Both the position numbers and the translations under genes were made by a program. The notes beneath the pieces were generated by a model. The model did no database searches. It was not told the origin of the DNA and was given only the letters and a program-made list of their open reading frames with translations. This document shows, piece after piece, positions 25,301 to 35,288 of a stretch of DNA of 64,000 bases; within the stretch, counting starts at the first letter, position 1; each line of letters opens with the position of its first letter. This DNA comes from Girardinichthys multiradiatus (lineage: Eukaryota; Chordata; Actinopteri; Cyprinodontiformes; Goodeidae), in the NCBI RefSeq assembly GCF_021462225.1, contig NC_061816.1, forward strand, positions 23,607,049-23,671,048. Direction: 5' to 3'.

Positions 25301-28300
25301 ACCCCCAGAACATGATGCTGCCACCACCATATTTTACAGTGGGGATGGTGTGTTCAGAGTGATGTGCAGCGTTAGTTCTCCGCCACACATAGCGTTTTGC
25401 ATTTTGGCCAAAAAGTTCAATTTTGGTCACGTCTGACCAAAGCATCTTCTTCCACATGTTTGCTGTGTCTCCAACATGGCTTCTGGCAAACTGCAAATAG
25501 GACTTTTAACAATGGCTTTCTTCTTGCCTCTCTTCCATAAAGACCACATTTGTGCTGTGCATGAATAATAGTTGTCCTGTTGACAGATTCCCCCACCTGA
25601 GCTGTGGATCTCTGCAGTTCATCCAGAGTCACCATGGGCCTCTTGGCTGCATCTCTGATCAGTGCTCTCCTTGTTCGGCCTGTAGGTTTAGGTGGACGGC
25701 CTTTTTTTGGTTGCTTTACTGTTGTGCCATATTCTTTTCATTTCCAGATGATGGATTGAACAGAGCTCTGTGAGATGTTCAAAGCTTGGGAAATCTTTTT
25801 ATAGCCTAAGCCTGCTTTAAACTTCTCCACAACTTTCTCCCTGACCTGTCTGCTGTGTTCCTTGGACTTCATGATGCTGTTTACTTCCCAATATTCTCTT
25901 AACCAACCTCTGAGGCCGTCACAGAGCAGCTGTATTTGTAGAGATTAGATTACACACAGGTGGACTCTGTTTAGCCATTAGCAAACATCAGGAAACTTCT
26001 GCAGGCAGTGGGTTGCACTCAAAGTAAAGGGGGCTGAATATTTTTGCACACCGCACTTTTCAGTTTTTTATTTGTAAAAAATGTTTTAAATTATGTATTT
26101 TCTTTCCACTTCACAAATCTATACCACTTTGTGTTGGTCTTTCCCATTAAGTTCCAATAAAAAATATATTTATGTTGGTGGTTGTAATGTGACAATATGT
26201 GGACAGGTTCAAGGGGTATGAATACTTTTACAAGCCACTGTATACGTGTCAGACTAAAGAGCATCTTCTTTCACATGTCTGCAGTGTCCCCATGGCTTGT
26301 GCCAAACTTCAAATGGGACTTTCAACAATAACTTTCTTCACGTGGACGTCCATGTCTTGGTAGGTCAGCAGTTGGTCCATCCTCTTTCCATGTTCAGATG
26401 ATTGATTGAAAAGAGCTCTGGGAGATGTTCAAAGCTTGGGATATTGTTTTAGAACCTAACCCAGCTTTAAACTTCTCCACAACTTTCTCCCTGACCTGTC
26501 TGCTGTGTTCTTTGGTCTTCTAATGCTGCTTCCACAAATTGTTTTAAGGCTATCAGAGTGCTGAATATAAATGCTTTCAGAGGGCTGAATATAAATGCTT
26601 GCCACACTTTTAAGATTTTCAACTGTACAAAATATTTAAAAAACATGTATTATATTGTTTCCATTTCACAGTTATGCACTACTTTGTGTAAATGTGTTTG
26701 TTATTGGAACAAGAGAAAATGTGGGGAACACCCACAGCTACAAATATGTTTGCAAGGAACTCTATGTGCTGCAGTGTTTACGTTCATGCTTGTATGTGGA
26801 TACAGTAAATGTCCGACATAAATTCTAAAATTACAGAAGACGTTGAAATATTCCAGAAAATATAATGGGGCAGAGAGCAATCAATTATTATGATGCCTTT
26901 AATCAAAATGGAGTGTCTCTATTGTGGATGACCTTAATTTATTAAAAGTTTCATTCATTCATCACAACCCACTTCCTGCTTTAAATGTTATCAACGGCTT
27001 TAAAAGCAATTAAACAGATGATTCTGAGAGTAGATCAGTCGGTGTTATCAAACTGTGTAATAGGCTGTTTGGGTGTACGACACAGAGACTGAAGCGATGA
27101 GTAAACCCACCTTTACTCTGCGCCGGATACTTTCACGATATAGATTATCTTCATCTATTTCAGTCACCTCGTCTTCTTCGCTGACCTCTCCTGTCAGAGA
27201 GTCTTCCACAGTCCCATTGAAGCTTTCCTCCAAGCCACCAATTTTCTTTGCCTTCAGAAGAATCTTCCCTTTAAGTTCCTACGAAAGATCAAATAGTCTC
27301 TGGTGTAATTTGCACATAATTTATGAAATCATTCTTGTTGAATTTAGAGGAAAATACAATTGTTGAAGGAGATGGTGGGGGAAAACTGTTGGTTTTAATG
27401 CAGACAGGATCAAGATAAAGTATAATTCTGTGACTACAGCAGTGCTTTTGTCAGTTCCTGGTGAACCTAACTAAAAAACCTAATACCATTACCACCATGA
27501 TTAAACTGGAACGTATTCTGGAACATTCTCCCCAAGAACTGGTTTTATTGAACCAACCAGCTTTACCAAAACCACGGTCAGCTGCATGTCCCCCAGGCTC
27601 TGAGGTACAGGTTGCAATATGCAAATAAAAATTAGGATTACACAGGAGGTAAAATTGTCATTGAACCTAACTCTGGTTATGCTAGACTACACAAAATGCT
27701 CCTGTTAAAATACAACTTATAGAACATTGAACTGAATTTTAGTTGGTGATACCATTAATCAGCCCTTAATTCAGTGATCACAATTCACAAACAAAGACCC
27801 TGATCCACTTTCTGTAATTAAGGTTCATTTGATCATTCCCTTAAAGAGCTGAGACAGATACAGTAACCGAACAACTTCGCTGTGACTACTGTCCCATCAA
27901 ATTAAAAGGATCTTCTAAGATGCCATCTATCCACAAGGTCAATTAACCTGTTGCTCTTAGATGTTCCGAGGTCCGACAGAAAAGTAGAGGTGATTGTACC
28001 TTCACTGTTGCTGCCCCAAAACTGTGGCATAATCTACCAATCCATATAAGAGCTTCTCAGAATCTCAGAACTTTAAAGTGCTTCAAAAGCCACCTCTTCT
28101 CTTTGGCTTCTGAATTTAAAAGAGCTTGATATTTTACCTGTTTCTATTTTTACATTATTTTTTTTTATTATTTTTAAATTACTGAATTATTTTATTATGT
28201 CTTCTTCTATGTGTTCATTTTGTGTTTGATGTGGATAATATAAATAAAGTTAACATAAATAAAGTTAACAATGACACTGAGCGAAAAACAAGTCCATGTC

Positions 28301-31300
28301 AGCATCAGGATGTAATATAGTAGTTAATTTCCCATGGTAATACATGACAACATTTCAGGAGTTGTTGAGAACTGACGTACCATTCTGCTGCGACACATTT
28401 CAAAGCCCTGTAAACTCCAATTATACAACAATGTTCTCAAAGAAAATCTCCATTACACAACAGTGCCAGATAGCTCACCTCAGGAGTTGGCAGTCCTACT
28501 GGGGCCCTGCCGTCCAACATGCCTTTAAGCAACTTGTCACCAAGAATGTGCTTAAGGTGTTGGGCCATGACTCTCTGCTGGTCAACACTGCAGTGGTTCT
28601 CGATTGAGAGGATGACCGGATATTCCGATACCTGGAGGAGGGAAAGGTATGGGCAATATGGTGTGAGTGAAATGTAATATTGGAGAACAGAACCATAGAT
28701 GGAAACTAATACACCTGTTGCCATGCAGTTATGAGTTTTCCCAAGCTGCTGTGTTGTGCCCCTTTATCCTTAACAAGAACTAGTTTTAAATTAAGTTCAA
28801 CTTGTCCTGTTCATTAATCAGATTTTGTCTTAAAAGGTCAAATCTATAGAGGTCATGATGTCATTCATAAATTAGGATAAGGATTATGCCATTGCCTAGC
28901 ATCCGTTTTCAAAGGTCATCAATGGTCAACCATAGTCCCTCCAAATATTTTGTGAAGAAGGTGTTGAATTGTTGCTAGTTGTTCCTCTGCTGTGAAACTG
29001 AGGGCTCATGGTGGCTGAAGAAGCTACTACCAATTAGCCTGTTTGCAGAAATGATACCTTTAAAGAGAGACTGTGTAACTGGCACCTAGCCAAGATCAGT
29101 GAGGATGGTGGGAAACTGTCTGCATCCCAGCTTCATTACCAGGGACTTTCCTTTCACAATGAGGAAAAGCATTGGACCTCTCTGGAGCAGCTGTGGATGG
29201 AGTTTGGATTGTTTTTCTCGCCCATGGAGGTTTTAGTCGGGAGACTGCTGGACGGCAAAACTGGTAAAAGAGGAGACCTTTGACACTGAACTGTTACCAC
29301 TACCTTACACATTGCGCCTAAGCTTCATACAGGCCTGCAAAAGGTTTATTTGGTTTTTTTCCAGCTCTTAAAGTAATATTTTCTGTGGTCCCACATTTAA
29401 AGTTACCATTGAACTCTCATGTCACATACTGTATATCGTTACAGGTGAATGGTTATGCTGCAGTAAAGTTTAATTTGTCTGAAAGTAATAGCAAAAGTGT
29501 TTGAAAAGTTAATAATCTTGTTTCCTGTTAGATGTTTAAGGGGTATAATACCTGTTTTTAAATTTTCCCCAGTGCTGGGATAAATGGGTCATTAGGAATT
29601 GACACTTACTGTTATTTCCCTGATTGATGTGCTGACTAACACCCTAATTGGGTTAACAGATTTTATTTGCTTTGAAGTTTTTAGTTCATTAATAAATAAC
29701 ATAACATTTCATAGTTGCTTTTGGGCTCATTTCATAAATAAGTCGTTAAAGGCAGATTTTTCAATGTTACCAGCTAAACAAAAACGAAACAAACATACGA
29801 AATATACATTCATGGTATTTTGAGTTTATCGTAATTAGAAGGGTGGTTTTCCAACTCGTTCTGTACTGCAGAGCATTAATAGTTCCCTTTCATATCACTG
29901 TGAGCTTGTTGAAGAGTAAATAAATCCTCAGAGTGATGGAAACTAACAAGCTAATCAGAGGTACCTCATTGGTTTTAGCCAGCTTAAAACAACTCATTGT
30001 CATGATTCTGGTGGATGTGTGACACACAGCATATCTGCAGGTAGTCTCACCTCACCTCACCTCACCTCACCTCACCTCACCTCACCTCACCTCACCTCAC
30101 CTCACCTCACCTCACCTCATGTCATGTCATCTCATGTCATGTCATCTCATGTCATCCTCATGTCATCTCATCTCAAGGGCTGTGAGACAATCTTCCTTCA
30201 CTTGATGGTCAACCTACCTGGTAGAATCTTCAAGTAATTATTTATGAATCTTCCTGATTGCTTTTCCTTCAGTCCTCACTTAGTACTCTCTGCACAGTCC
30301 AGGTTGAAGTCACTTAACTCGTTCCATGCCTTCTTCAGACGGTTCAAGAACCCTCCATAACAGACGTTCCCTGGAAATCCTTCCACATTGGTCTCAATAC
30401 AACTCCCTGTTTTCCTGGATCACAAACTCTACCTCCTTTGGCTCTGTCTGAAAGCCTTCTAGAAACAAGCACACCTCCAAAAAATCTCCCTGACTGAACT
30501 AATCTCCTGGATCAGCAACTTCCTCCAACATCCGCCTTTCCACCGATCACAGTAAGCCATTCATACTCTCTAATAATTCAAAGAAGTTTTCCTCATTATT
30601 TTACTAAGCTCCGACTAATAGTTCTTCTTCCCTTGCAGACTCTGCAGAACCAAATTGTGGAGAACCGAAACCTTTGCTTGAACTCTTTATCTGTTTTCTT
30701 GTAAATAAAACATGTAAATCTTTTTGTGAGTACTGACTGGTTTCTGCATGTGGGTCAGGAAGCATCCCAGCTAATATCATATGTAACAAATGATCATATC
30801 AGTGGGATATATGCTTTGATAACTGCACATTAACAGTCTAAAAATTTCACAATAGACCATTCTAAGACCTGGTCCTGTTTTATTCATCTAAACATCTTTG
30901 TTGCTATGTGGAGTCACCTTGGTTTGAGCCTTCCGGCTGTTACAATCCACCAGATCCGCTGTGGTTCATCTGTGCTTTCTAGCTCTGCCAAGGTTGCATC
31001 AGATTCTCAGTTGTGGAGTAGGAAGTGTGATTATGTGTTCAGTAGACTTACAATCGGCTGATCTTGCAAATAAGCTATTTGATGCAGTCTACTCAACCTG
31101 CCACCACTTATAGGATGTATTTACTTTTCAACAGGCTCACAGTGATGTATCTTTCTATGACTGGGTAAGGACAGTGAGGGAAATCTTTTTTAATTTTAAT
31201 TTAATTATAAAACGGCATGTCAAAAATTATTCATGCCCTTCTAAATAATCAATGGAAGAATCTTCAGTAGCACTACAGCAACCTGACCCTTATAATTGCT

Positions 31301-34300
31301 GAGCAGCTTTGTGTGTTTCCTCTGGTATTTTGATGATTTATATTTAGTGATGACTTCCAAAGTCTCCTTACCATCACCTTAATTTTTAGCTACTTCCAAA
31401 GATTTTTCATGAGTTTCAAGTCACAACTCTGGCTAGACTGCTCAAAAACTTTCATTTTTATGTTCAAGTTTCAGCACAGCATAATTTTCAATAAACCAAA
31501 AATTTCAAACTTCGAAGACAATAAATGTCACAGATGATGCTACCTTGAAGGCATATTTTCCCAGTGCATTGACCACATCCTTGAAGAGTATCTTGGAGGT
31601 GAAGGTATGTCCATGATAGACTATAGGCTCTCCATTGGCACCGTCCCAACAGTCTACCTCGACACACCGGCAGCCACGATTAAGAGCCCTAAACAGTGAA
31701 GACAAATCCATCTTTCATCCACTTGTTCATGTTGGGTCACCAGAAAAAACAAAAACGCTACCACCGAGCTTATCTCTTCTGTTAATCCCAATATCAGCAT
31801 AATGAAACAGACATAATCACTTCGGATCATCAGAGCTTTCATAAAAAAAAAATTTGAACAATTAAGGTTAAATACGGGCAAGGTCACTGCAAATCTCATT
31901 TTCATAGAGAGGCTCACTGAAGCAAAGAGCATATTTTCCACTAATGTAAACCCTTACATTGAAACAGCCATGAGGAAAAGGTTTTTCTAAATCGCTGAAG
32001 TAAAAATCTTTTTACAAAACACTAGGTTCTAAGAGTGATATGATTCCACTCACAGTTTGGATAAAGTTTGCAGTAGTCAGAGAGTAAAGACAGTCCAGAA
32101 CACTAGTATGTCTACATACGTGGTCCGACACTCCTCGTACTGCACCCCCAGTGTTGTCAGCTCCTGCCTCAGTTCCACAGCTTCAGAAACAGCCACAGTG
32201 TACTTGCAATGCAGAATCTCAGGCCCATTGAGATTCCATCTTTCGGTCGGTTACTTGCTCTCCATTTTTGTATTGTACCACAATTTATTTAACTCACGAG
32301 ACAAAATACTGTACTGGGTTCCCAAGAACAAGACACTAGGGGATTTGAACAATAATTTCAAGCAAACTAAGATTAACTACATTTGTTTTCACTAACAGAA
32401 TAAACGTTTCAGAAATCCCAAACTGTGTTTTCAATAATCTGTTCACCGTAAGAATATCAACATCACATCTGCTTGTATTTTAAATTTTAAAGTAGAAATA
32501 ATCAAATGCAATTCCTTAAACAGGCCTTTAGTGAGGCACTGGTGGGAAGCTGCAAAGCAATTGCTAACTTCACTGCCATATTATATACAGCGGGATGTTA
32601 ATCATAAGGCACTTACTTCCACATCCTGACCTCATACTAATGGTTTCAGCTGACATAACAACCAGATGGCATTTTGTGAGACATACAGGATGTTTCTTCA
32701 ATCTTTCCACATTCCAACACTACATTTAGTAAAAATGATCTTTTGCAGAGCTACCTGATGTATCCTTCCACGCTGCTTTGTCCTCTGAGCTGGTCCTCCA
32801 TCAGATATGTGTTGTGGGAGGAAGAGATGAAGTAATGGCACAGCGGCTGGCTCATGTCTTGAAAGATGCCCCTGCACTGTGGGCTGAAGATAGAGCCCTC
32901 AGCTGAACCGAGGTACATCAAAAAGCCATCAAATGTCATGGCCTTCAGCAGCTTGGCTGGAATGCAATAGAAATTGATAAGTTCAATGTAAGATAAAAGC
33001 AACACACAAGTTTTCCTGAGTATGTACCTGTGTCTGAGGGCTCATAGCATTCAATGAGCTCCTGAGCACGGTGATGGATATCACCCCCCTCCAACTGCTC
33101 CTCTCTCAGGAACTCCTCAAGGTCAGTCTGGGATAACTTCTGACCATCAGACGAGAACTCCTGGAAAATTTTCAAAATATCTTCTCTCTGGGTCAACATC
33201 TTGTAGAACAAGACAAACTCATCACCTTCGAGGGCACCAGTCTGTGATTTATCTGCCATCTGATGCAAACAAAAAAATAATTTAGGTGTGGCCCTGCAAT
33301 AAATGACAAAACTACACGTTTTGTAAAAAAGCTCTCACTGTGAACAAACGATGAGCGTGGTGTTCATTCATGTCCACATTCATCATCCTCAGGAGATCTC
33401 GCACTTCCTTGAAGTTCATCCTGCCATCTTTATTCTTGTCAGCCTTCTTGAACCAATCACCTATCCATCTGGAAACAGTGCTTAAAGAAGCAACAATCTG
33501 CTGTGTTTTTGTCCTGCAAGTTGGGTAAATGGTATGGCAAACATTAAGAAGCCACTCTTGGACCTCATTATTGTGCTAGTTAGGGAGATACACTGTATAT
33601 CTAAAATTATTGAGATGCTTGCCTTTACACACACACATGAACTTCGATGACAATAGGGCTTTAGGGCATCTGCGTGCCTAGACGATGATTTGAAACATCT
33701 GTGGCCATGGAAGTGATTTGAACGCCTGAACGGATCAATAAAGGATACTGGTCTAGTTTTTCCCTCTCTCCCATATTTTCTAGGTTCTCAATCAGCTTCC
33801 TCATGCCTTTGATCCAGGACTGGGCCTCCTCGGCTGACTCGGCCACCAGGTCCAAGTTTCCCCGGCGACCACGGAACACCACCGTGAAGCATCGGTCAGC
33901 AGGGAACATGTCTGCGATGCTGAGTAGTACTTCACTTTGATGGCCTTCTCGCACTACCTCCACATCGCTCACAGAAACTGGACACAAAAGCAGGGTGTAA
34001 GTAGCATGCTGATAGAGTGCAGTCTGTGCACAGAGTTGTGACTGGTGATAGCCCCAAAAACAATGCAAACATTCTGAAACCAGATCAAGCAAGACAGAGA
34101 TTGCTTTTCAGCATGCATACTTCTACAATATAACTAAAGTCACAGCTCTTACAGGTGGAGTGGGCTTTGCCAGCCTTCTTGGACTTGTACCAGATGGTCA
34201 TGATGTCATCCTGGAGCTTGAAGTATCGTTGCTTTTTCCAATTTCTAGATTTAATTTTCCTCATCAATGTCCCCACCAGCATGGACTGAATGTTTTCATC

Positions 34301-34524
34301 TCCCTTAACACCTGAGAAGAAAAAAAGAAGAAAAATAGAAATGTTCAGATCCGCTGACATTCCTCCAGTATCTATTGACATACAAAGGATTGTTTAATGA
34401 ATTTATTTTCCACAGTAAGTGATTTAAATCAGTAAACATTCATTTGTATCGCTATCATTTATTAGAATCATATGAAAAACAAAGTTTGACTTGACTTACA
34501 GAAGCCTCTCTCTGTGGAAGCCAT
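10378..34524 (-). CDS. plcd4: Phospholipase C delta-4-like, complete gene of 15 coding exons
   Basis: Coding exons: 34500-34524, 34153-34311, 33749-33977, 33339-33468, 33028-33259, 32755-32956, 31544-31688, 28479-28631, 27111-27278, 17143-17299, 16926-17042, 12738-12916, 12508-12640, 10832-10981, 10378-10469. All junctions are GT-AG and phases match, giving 756 codons (vertebrate PLCD4 is about 760). Domains in order: PH (residues about 10-130, [18 protein letters not shown]); EF-hands (first loop [12 protein letters not shown], 148-159); catalytic X (His306 in SSSHNTYL, Glu336/Asp338 in VEVDCWD, His351 in YHGHT, Glu385 in SIENH); acidic X-Y linker; Y ([18 protein letters not shown]); C2 (ISGQQLPKV to the end, RITDLE). 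It hydrolyses PIP2 to IP3 and diacylglycerol at membranes, under calcium control. [16 protein letters not shown] and [13 protein letters not shown] favour PLCD4 over PLCD1/3. Intron 9 is about 9.8 kb, swollen by transposons. The paralogue (a or b) is not decided. Confidence 0.95.
11050..12100 (+). mobile_element. Tc1-like transposon, decayed
   Basis: Lies in a plcd4 intron. Plus-strand sequence keeps the order of a Tc1 transposase gene: the ATCATGAAAACTAAGGAACA start at about 11251, a helix-turn-helix-coding stretch, then AAACATAGTGGTGGCAGCAT at about 11781, CAGGACAACCATCCTAAACA at about 11938, and an eroded LNS--DLNP-type end. Stops break all frames. Confidence 0.75.
12917..15179. other. plcd4 intron sequence, nothing else recognised
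   Basis: Intron 11 of plcd4 upstream of its transposon insertion. AT-rich, with a pyrimidine-rich patch at about 13900-13990. Short open frames show no known domain. Confidence 0.35.
15180..16634. mobile_element. Long-terminal-inverted-repeat DNA transposon, non-autonomous
   Basis: Begins TATGGGGGAAATTTACTGCC and ends GGCAGTAAATTTCCCCCATA. The inverted arms run about 415 bp on each side (15180 to about 15595, about 16215 to 16634) with only scattered differences. It is flanked by the 6-bp direct repeat CTTTAC (15174-15179 and 16635-16640), which I read as the target-site duplication. The 620-bp centre has no transposase frame, so it must move in trans or is dead. The 6-bp duplication excludes Tc1 (TA), hAT (8 bp) and piggyBac (TTAA). 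IS3EU or Dada type superfamilies are candidates by duplication length only. It sits in plcd4 intron 11. Confidence 0.85.
17300..17957. other. plcd4 intron 9, eroded repeat
   Basis: No gene. From about 17640 to 17920 the text resembles minus-strand Tc1-type sequence (phrases such as TTTAGTTCTGAACTCTGACTTAGG), but no transposase motif survives. Confidence 0.3.
17958..19415 (+). mobile_element. Tc1/IS630-like transposon, interrupted and 3'-truncated
   Basis: The left end ACGCTGAACAAAAATATAAATGCAAGACTTTTATTTTTGC is a conserved fish Tc1-type terminus. Transposase-coding pieces follow: ATGCCACAGATGTCGCAAG (about 18241) and then, after foreign sequence from about 18530 to 19130, GTCAGAAACTGTCTCAGGGAAGCTC and GTTCTTCACAGATGAATCC (the first catalytic Asp, LFTDES-like, about 19310). 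Homology stops near 19413 before the remaining catalytic residues, and the right terminus is missing. The interrupting segment has no identifiable ends. Confidence 0.75.
19416..22160. other. plcd4 intron 9, no gene recognised
   Basis: AT-rich intron. Around 20070-20200 a plus-strand stretch (TGTGGTGGGACCTAAAGAGAGCTGTG) resembles the C-terminal coding part of a Tc1 transposase. Open frames at 20617-20868 and 21419-21694 have no recognisable domain. Confidence 0.35.
22170..22400 (+). mobile_element. Tc1-like 3' fragment
   Basis: Plus-strand remnant encoding the eroded catalytic end: CTGCAACATGACAATTTCCC (QHDN-type) and then GATCTTATAGAGATGCTGTGGGGTGACTTG (the [10 protein letters not shown] segment with the terminal Glu). 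A similar remnant lies at 52,250-52,510. Confidence 0.65.
23040..23142 (+). mobile_element. tRNA-derived SINE, 5' part (split copy)
   Basis: Head of the same SINE family seen complete at 49,333-49,684, here on the plus strand: CAGTTGTTAGAACTGTTGCCTTAC and a drifted B box GGTTTAAATCC near 23115. It breaks at TGGGGTCTTTCT (23131-23142) and resumes at 23842 after an insertion. Confidence 0.75.
23143..23841 (-). mobile_element. 5'-truncated retroposed LINE-type insertion inside the SINE
   Basis: A 699-bp insertion bounded by the 12-bp direct repeat TGGGGTCTTTCT (23131-23142 and 23842-23853). On the minus strand it ends in an A-rich tail (AAAAACAACAAAAAAG), as expected of target-primed reverse transcription. 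The body is GC-rich with a CA-rich patch and no reverse transcriptase motif, resembling an L1/Tx1-type LINE 3' untranslated region. Long open frames here (up to 204 codons) reflect GC richness. Confidence 0.7.
23842..23940 (+). mobile_element. SINE continuation after the insertion
   Basis: Resumes with GGGGTCTTTCTGCATGAAGA and the family's CATGTTCTCCCCATGCAT box and CCACAGTCCACAAACATGAC box, then ends near 23935. The central and 3' parts of the SINE are absent. Confidence 0.75.
24300..24744 (-). mobile_element. Outer Tc1-like transposon, left part
   Basis: Minus-strand transposase remnants: [31 protein letters not shown] (about 24640-24735), then an eroded DLNPS segment. It is interrupted at the TA at 24743-24744 by a younger Tc1 element and continues at 26,241. 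Confidence 0.75.
24745..26240 (-). mobile_element. Inner Tc1-like transposon nested in the outer one
   Basis: A complete-length element (1,496 bp) with TA on both sides (24743-24744 and 26241-26242). Its inverted ends are CAGTGGCCTGTAAAAGTATTC and GAATACTTTTACAAGCCACTG, extended by CATACCCCTTGAACCTTTTTCC and its counterpart. Minus-strand frames encode transposase pieces ([21 protein letters not shown] at about 25280-25350; [23 protein letters not shown] at about 25635), but stops and frameshifts separate them, so it is inactive. Confidence 0.88.
26241..26720 (-). mobile_element. Outer Tc1-like transposon, right part
   Basis: Continues directly from 24,744 in sequence order. CAGACTAAAGAGCATCTTCTTTCACATGTC at 26250 matches the equivalent stretch of the inner element (about 25432-25460). 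It then codes, on the minus strand, the helix-turn-helix start region and fades by about 26720. Confidence 0.7.
27900..28120 (+). mobile_element. LINE reverse transcriptase C-terminal fragment
   Basis: Plus-strand sequence that, with frameshifts, reads like the LINE C-terminal segment with FxVAAPKLWNxLP and a following LxxFKxxLKTHLF: TGTTGCTGCCCCAAAACTGTGGCATAATCTACC at 28007 and ACTTTAAAGTGCTTCAAAAGCCACCTCTTCTC at 28070. It lies in the plcd4 intron between coding exons 8 and 9. Confidence 0.55.
28640..31540. other. plcd4 intron 7, no gene recognised
   Basis: Holds the CTCAC repeat at 30,045-30,174. A plus-strand stretch at about 30240-30760 ends with TGTAAATAAAACATGTAAATC, like a repeat 3' end with its polyadenylation signal. 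Nothing else could be assigned. Confidence 0.3.
30045..30174. repeat. (CTCAC)n pentanucleotide array grading into TCATG/TCATC
   Basis: About 15 perfect CTCAC units to 30119, then degenerate 5-bp units (TCATG, TCATC) to about 30174. Confidence 0.95.
32116..32238 (-). pseudogene. Orphan exon-sized fragment of a bicaudal D (BICD1/2-like) gene
   Basis: Forty-one open codons on the minus strand. The first 20 read [20 protein letters not shown]; the stretch after that continues [18 protein letters not shown]. This matches, nearly residue by residue, the BICD segment around INGPEIL-CKY-VAV-EA-ELR--L--L. BICD proteins are coiled-coil dynein-dynactin adaptors. Here the fragment lies in the plcd4 intron between coding exons 6 and 7, on the same strand. 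Upstream there is an in-frame stop and a purine-rich flank that does not look like a splice acceptor. Downstream the frame reaches a stop about 12 codons further, and no other BICD exon was seen. It is therefore most likely a captured or retroposed scrap rather than a live exon. Confidence 0.6.
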
Positions 34525-34590
34525 TTCCTGTTGTCTTACAAAGTCATCTAAGTAGGATAACACAACAGGCAGGGGTTAGAAATATGACAT
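34525..34590 (-). promoter_or_regulatory. plcd4 5' untranslated region
   Basis: Upstream of the plcd4 start codon. A possible acceptor (TCCTACTTAG) at about 34548-34557 would place the ATG in the second exon of the gene. A three-codon upstream ORF (ATGACTTTGTAA) follows it. The true transcription start was not identified. Confidence 0.35.
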
Positions 34591-35170
34591 TCACGAACGA
34601 ATCGATTCTTTTGAACGGCTCTTTACCTTGAACGATAGGACCCGAGTCTTGGTGAGTCGTGCAACAAAACGTCTGCACACTTTATTTGGTTAATGTTTCT
34701 AGTTAAGTGTTATTCAACATTAGTGCGTTGCCTTAATAGTTATATTTAATGCTGCAGTTGGTGAGTTTTATTTCTGCCAAAGCAACTCAAGAGCACCTTT
34801 CTTTATTGTTTCTATATTACATATAGCATTAAAATGCTATTAATGCACACAAAACCTGTAGTAAAGAACTACATGGGTATTTGATATTTATGTTTTGATA
34901 TTTTATACTTTTGTTTTTTGGAAATTATATATATAAAGAGTTTTGTTTGCATGAACATCTTGTGGTTCTATTTTGTACCTTTTAAACAATAATGTTAAAC
35001 TTACTTAATTCAGTTGATTAGGTTTAGTTTTAGTTTCCATGCATGCCAGGCCAAACGTTTCTATATTTAACATTATATTAAGGGTAAAATTGCTTCTCCT
35101 TGGAAATATGCACATTTTCAAAAACGGATCATTGCAACGGCTCTTTTGAACGGCCCGGCCCATAAGTCCC
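34590..35170. mobile_element. Possible non-autonomous hAT-like element
   Basis: The left end carries GATTCTTTTGAACGGCTCTTT and the right end AACGGCTCTTTTGAACGGCCC followed by CATAAGTCCCATCACTTG, blocks I associate with fish hAT-type termini. The middle is AT-rich with no transposase. No clean 8-bp target duplication was found, so both the limits and the class are uncertain. Confidence 0.4.
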
Positions 35171-35288
35171 ATCACTTGCAGGGGTACAACTGTATAAATG
35201 TATAAATGTATAAATGCAGCTCATCAAACATTTTACAGGTTAGGTAATGGATTATAAGCAACCAGATTCACATATTCATGTTTAATTA

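Noticed and set aside
30019..30237. Plus-strand frame with repeated LTSPH units
   Set aside because: Translation of the CTCAC pentanucleotide array.
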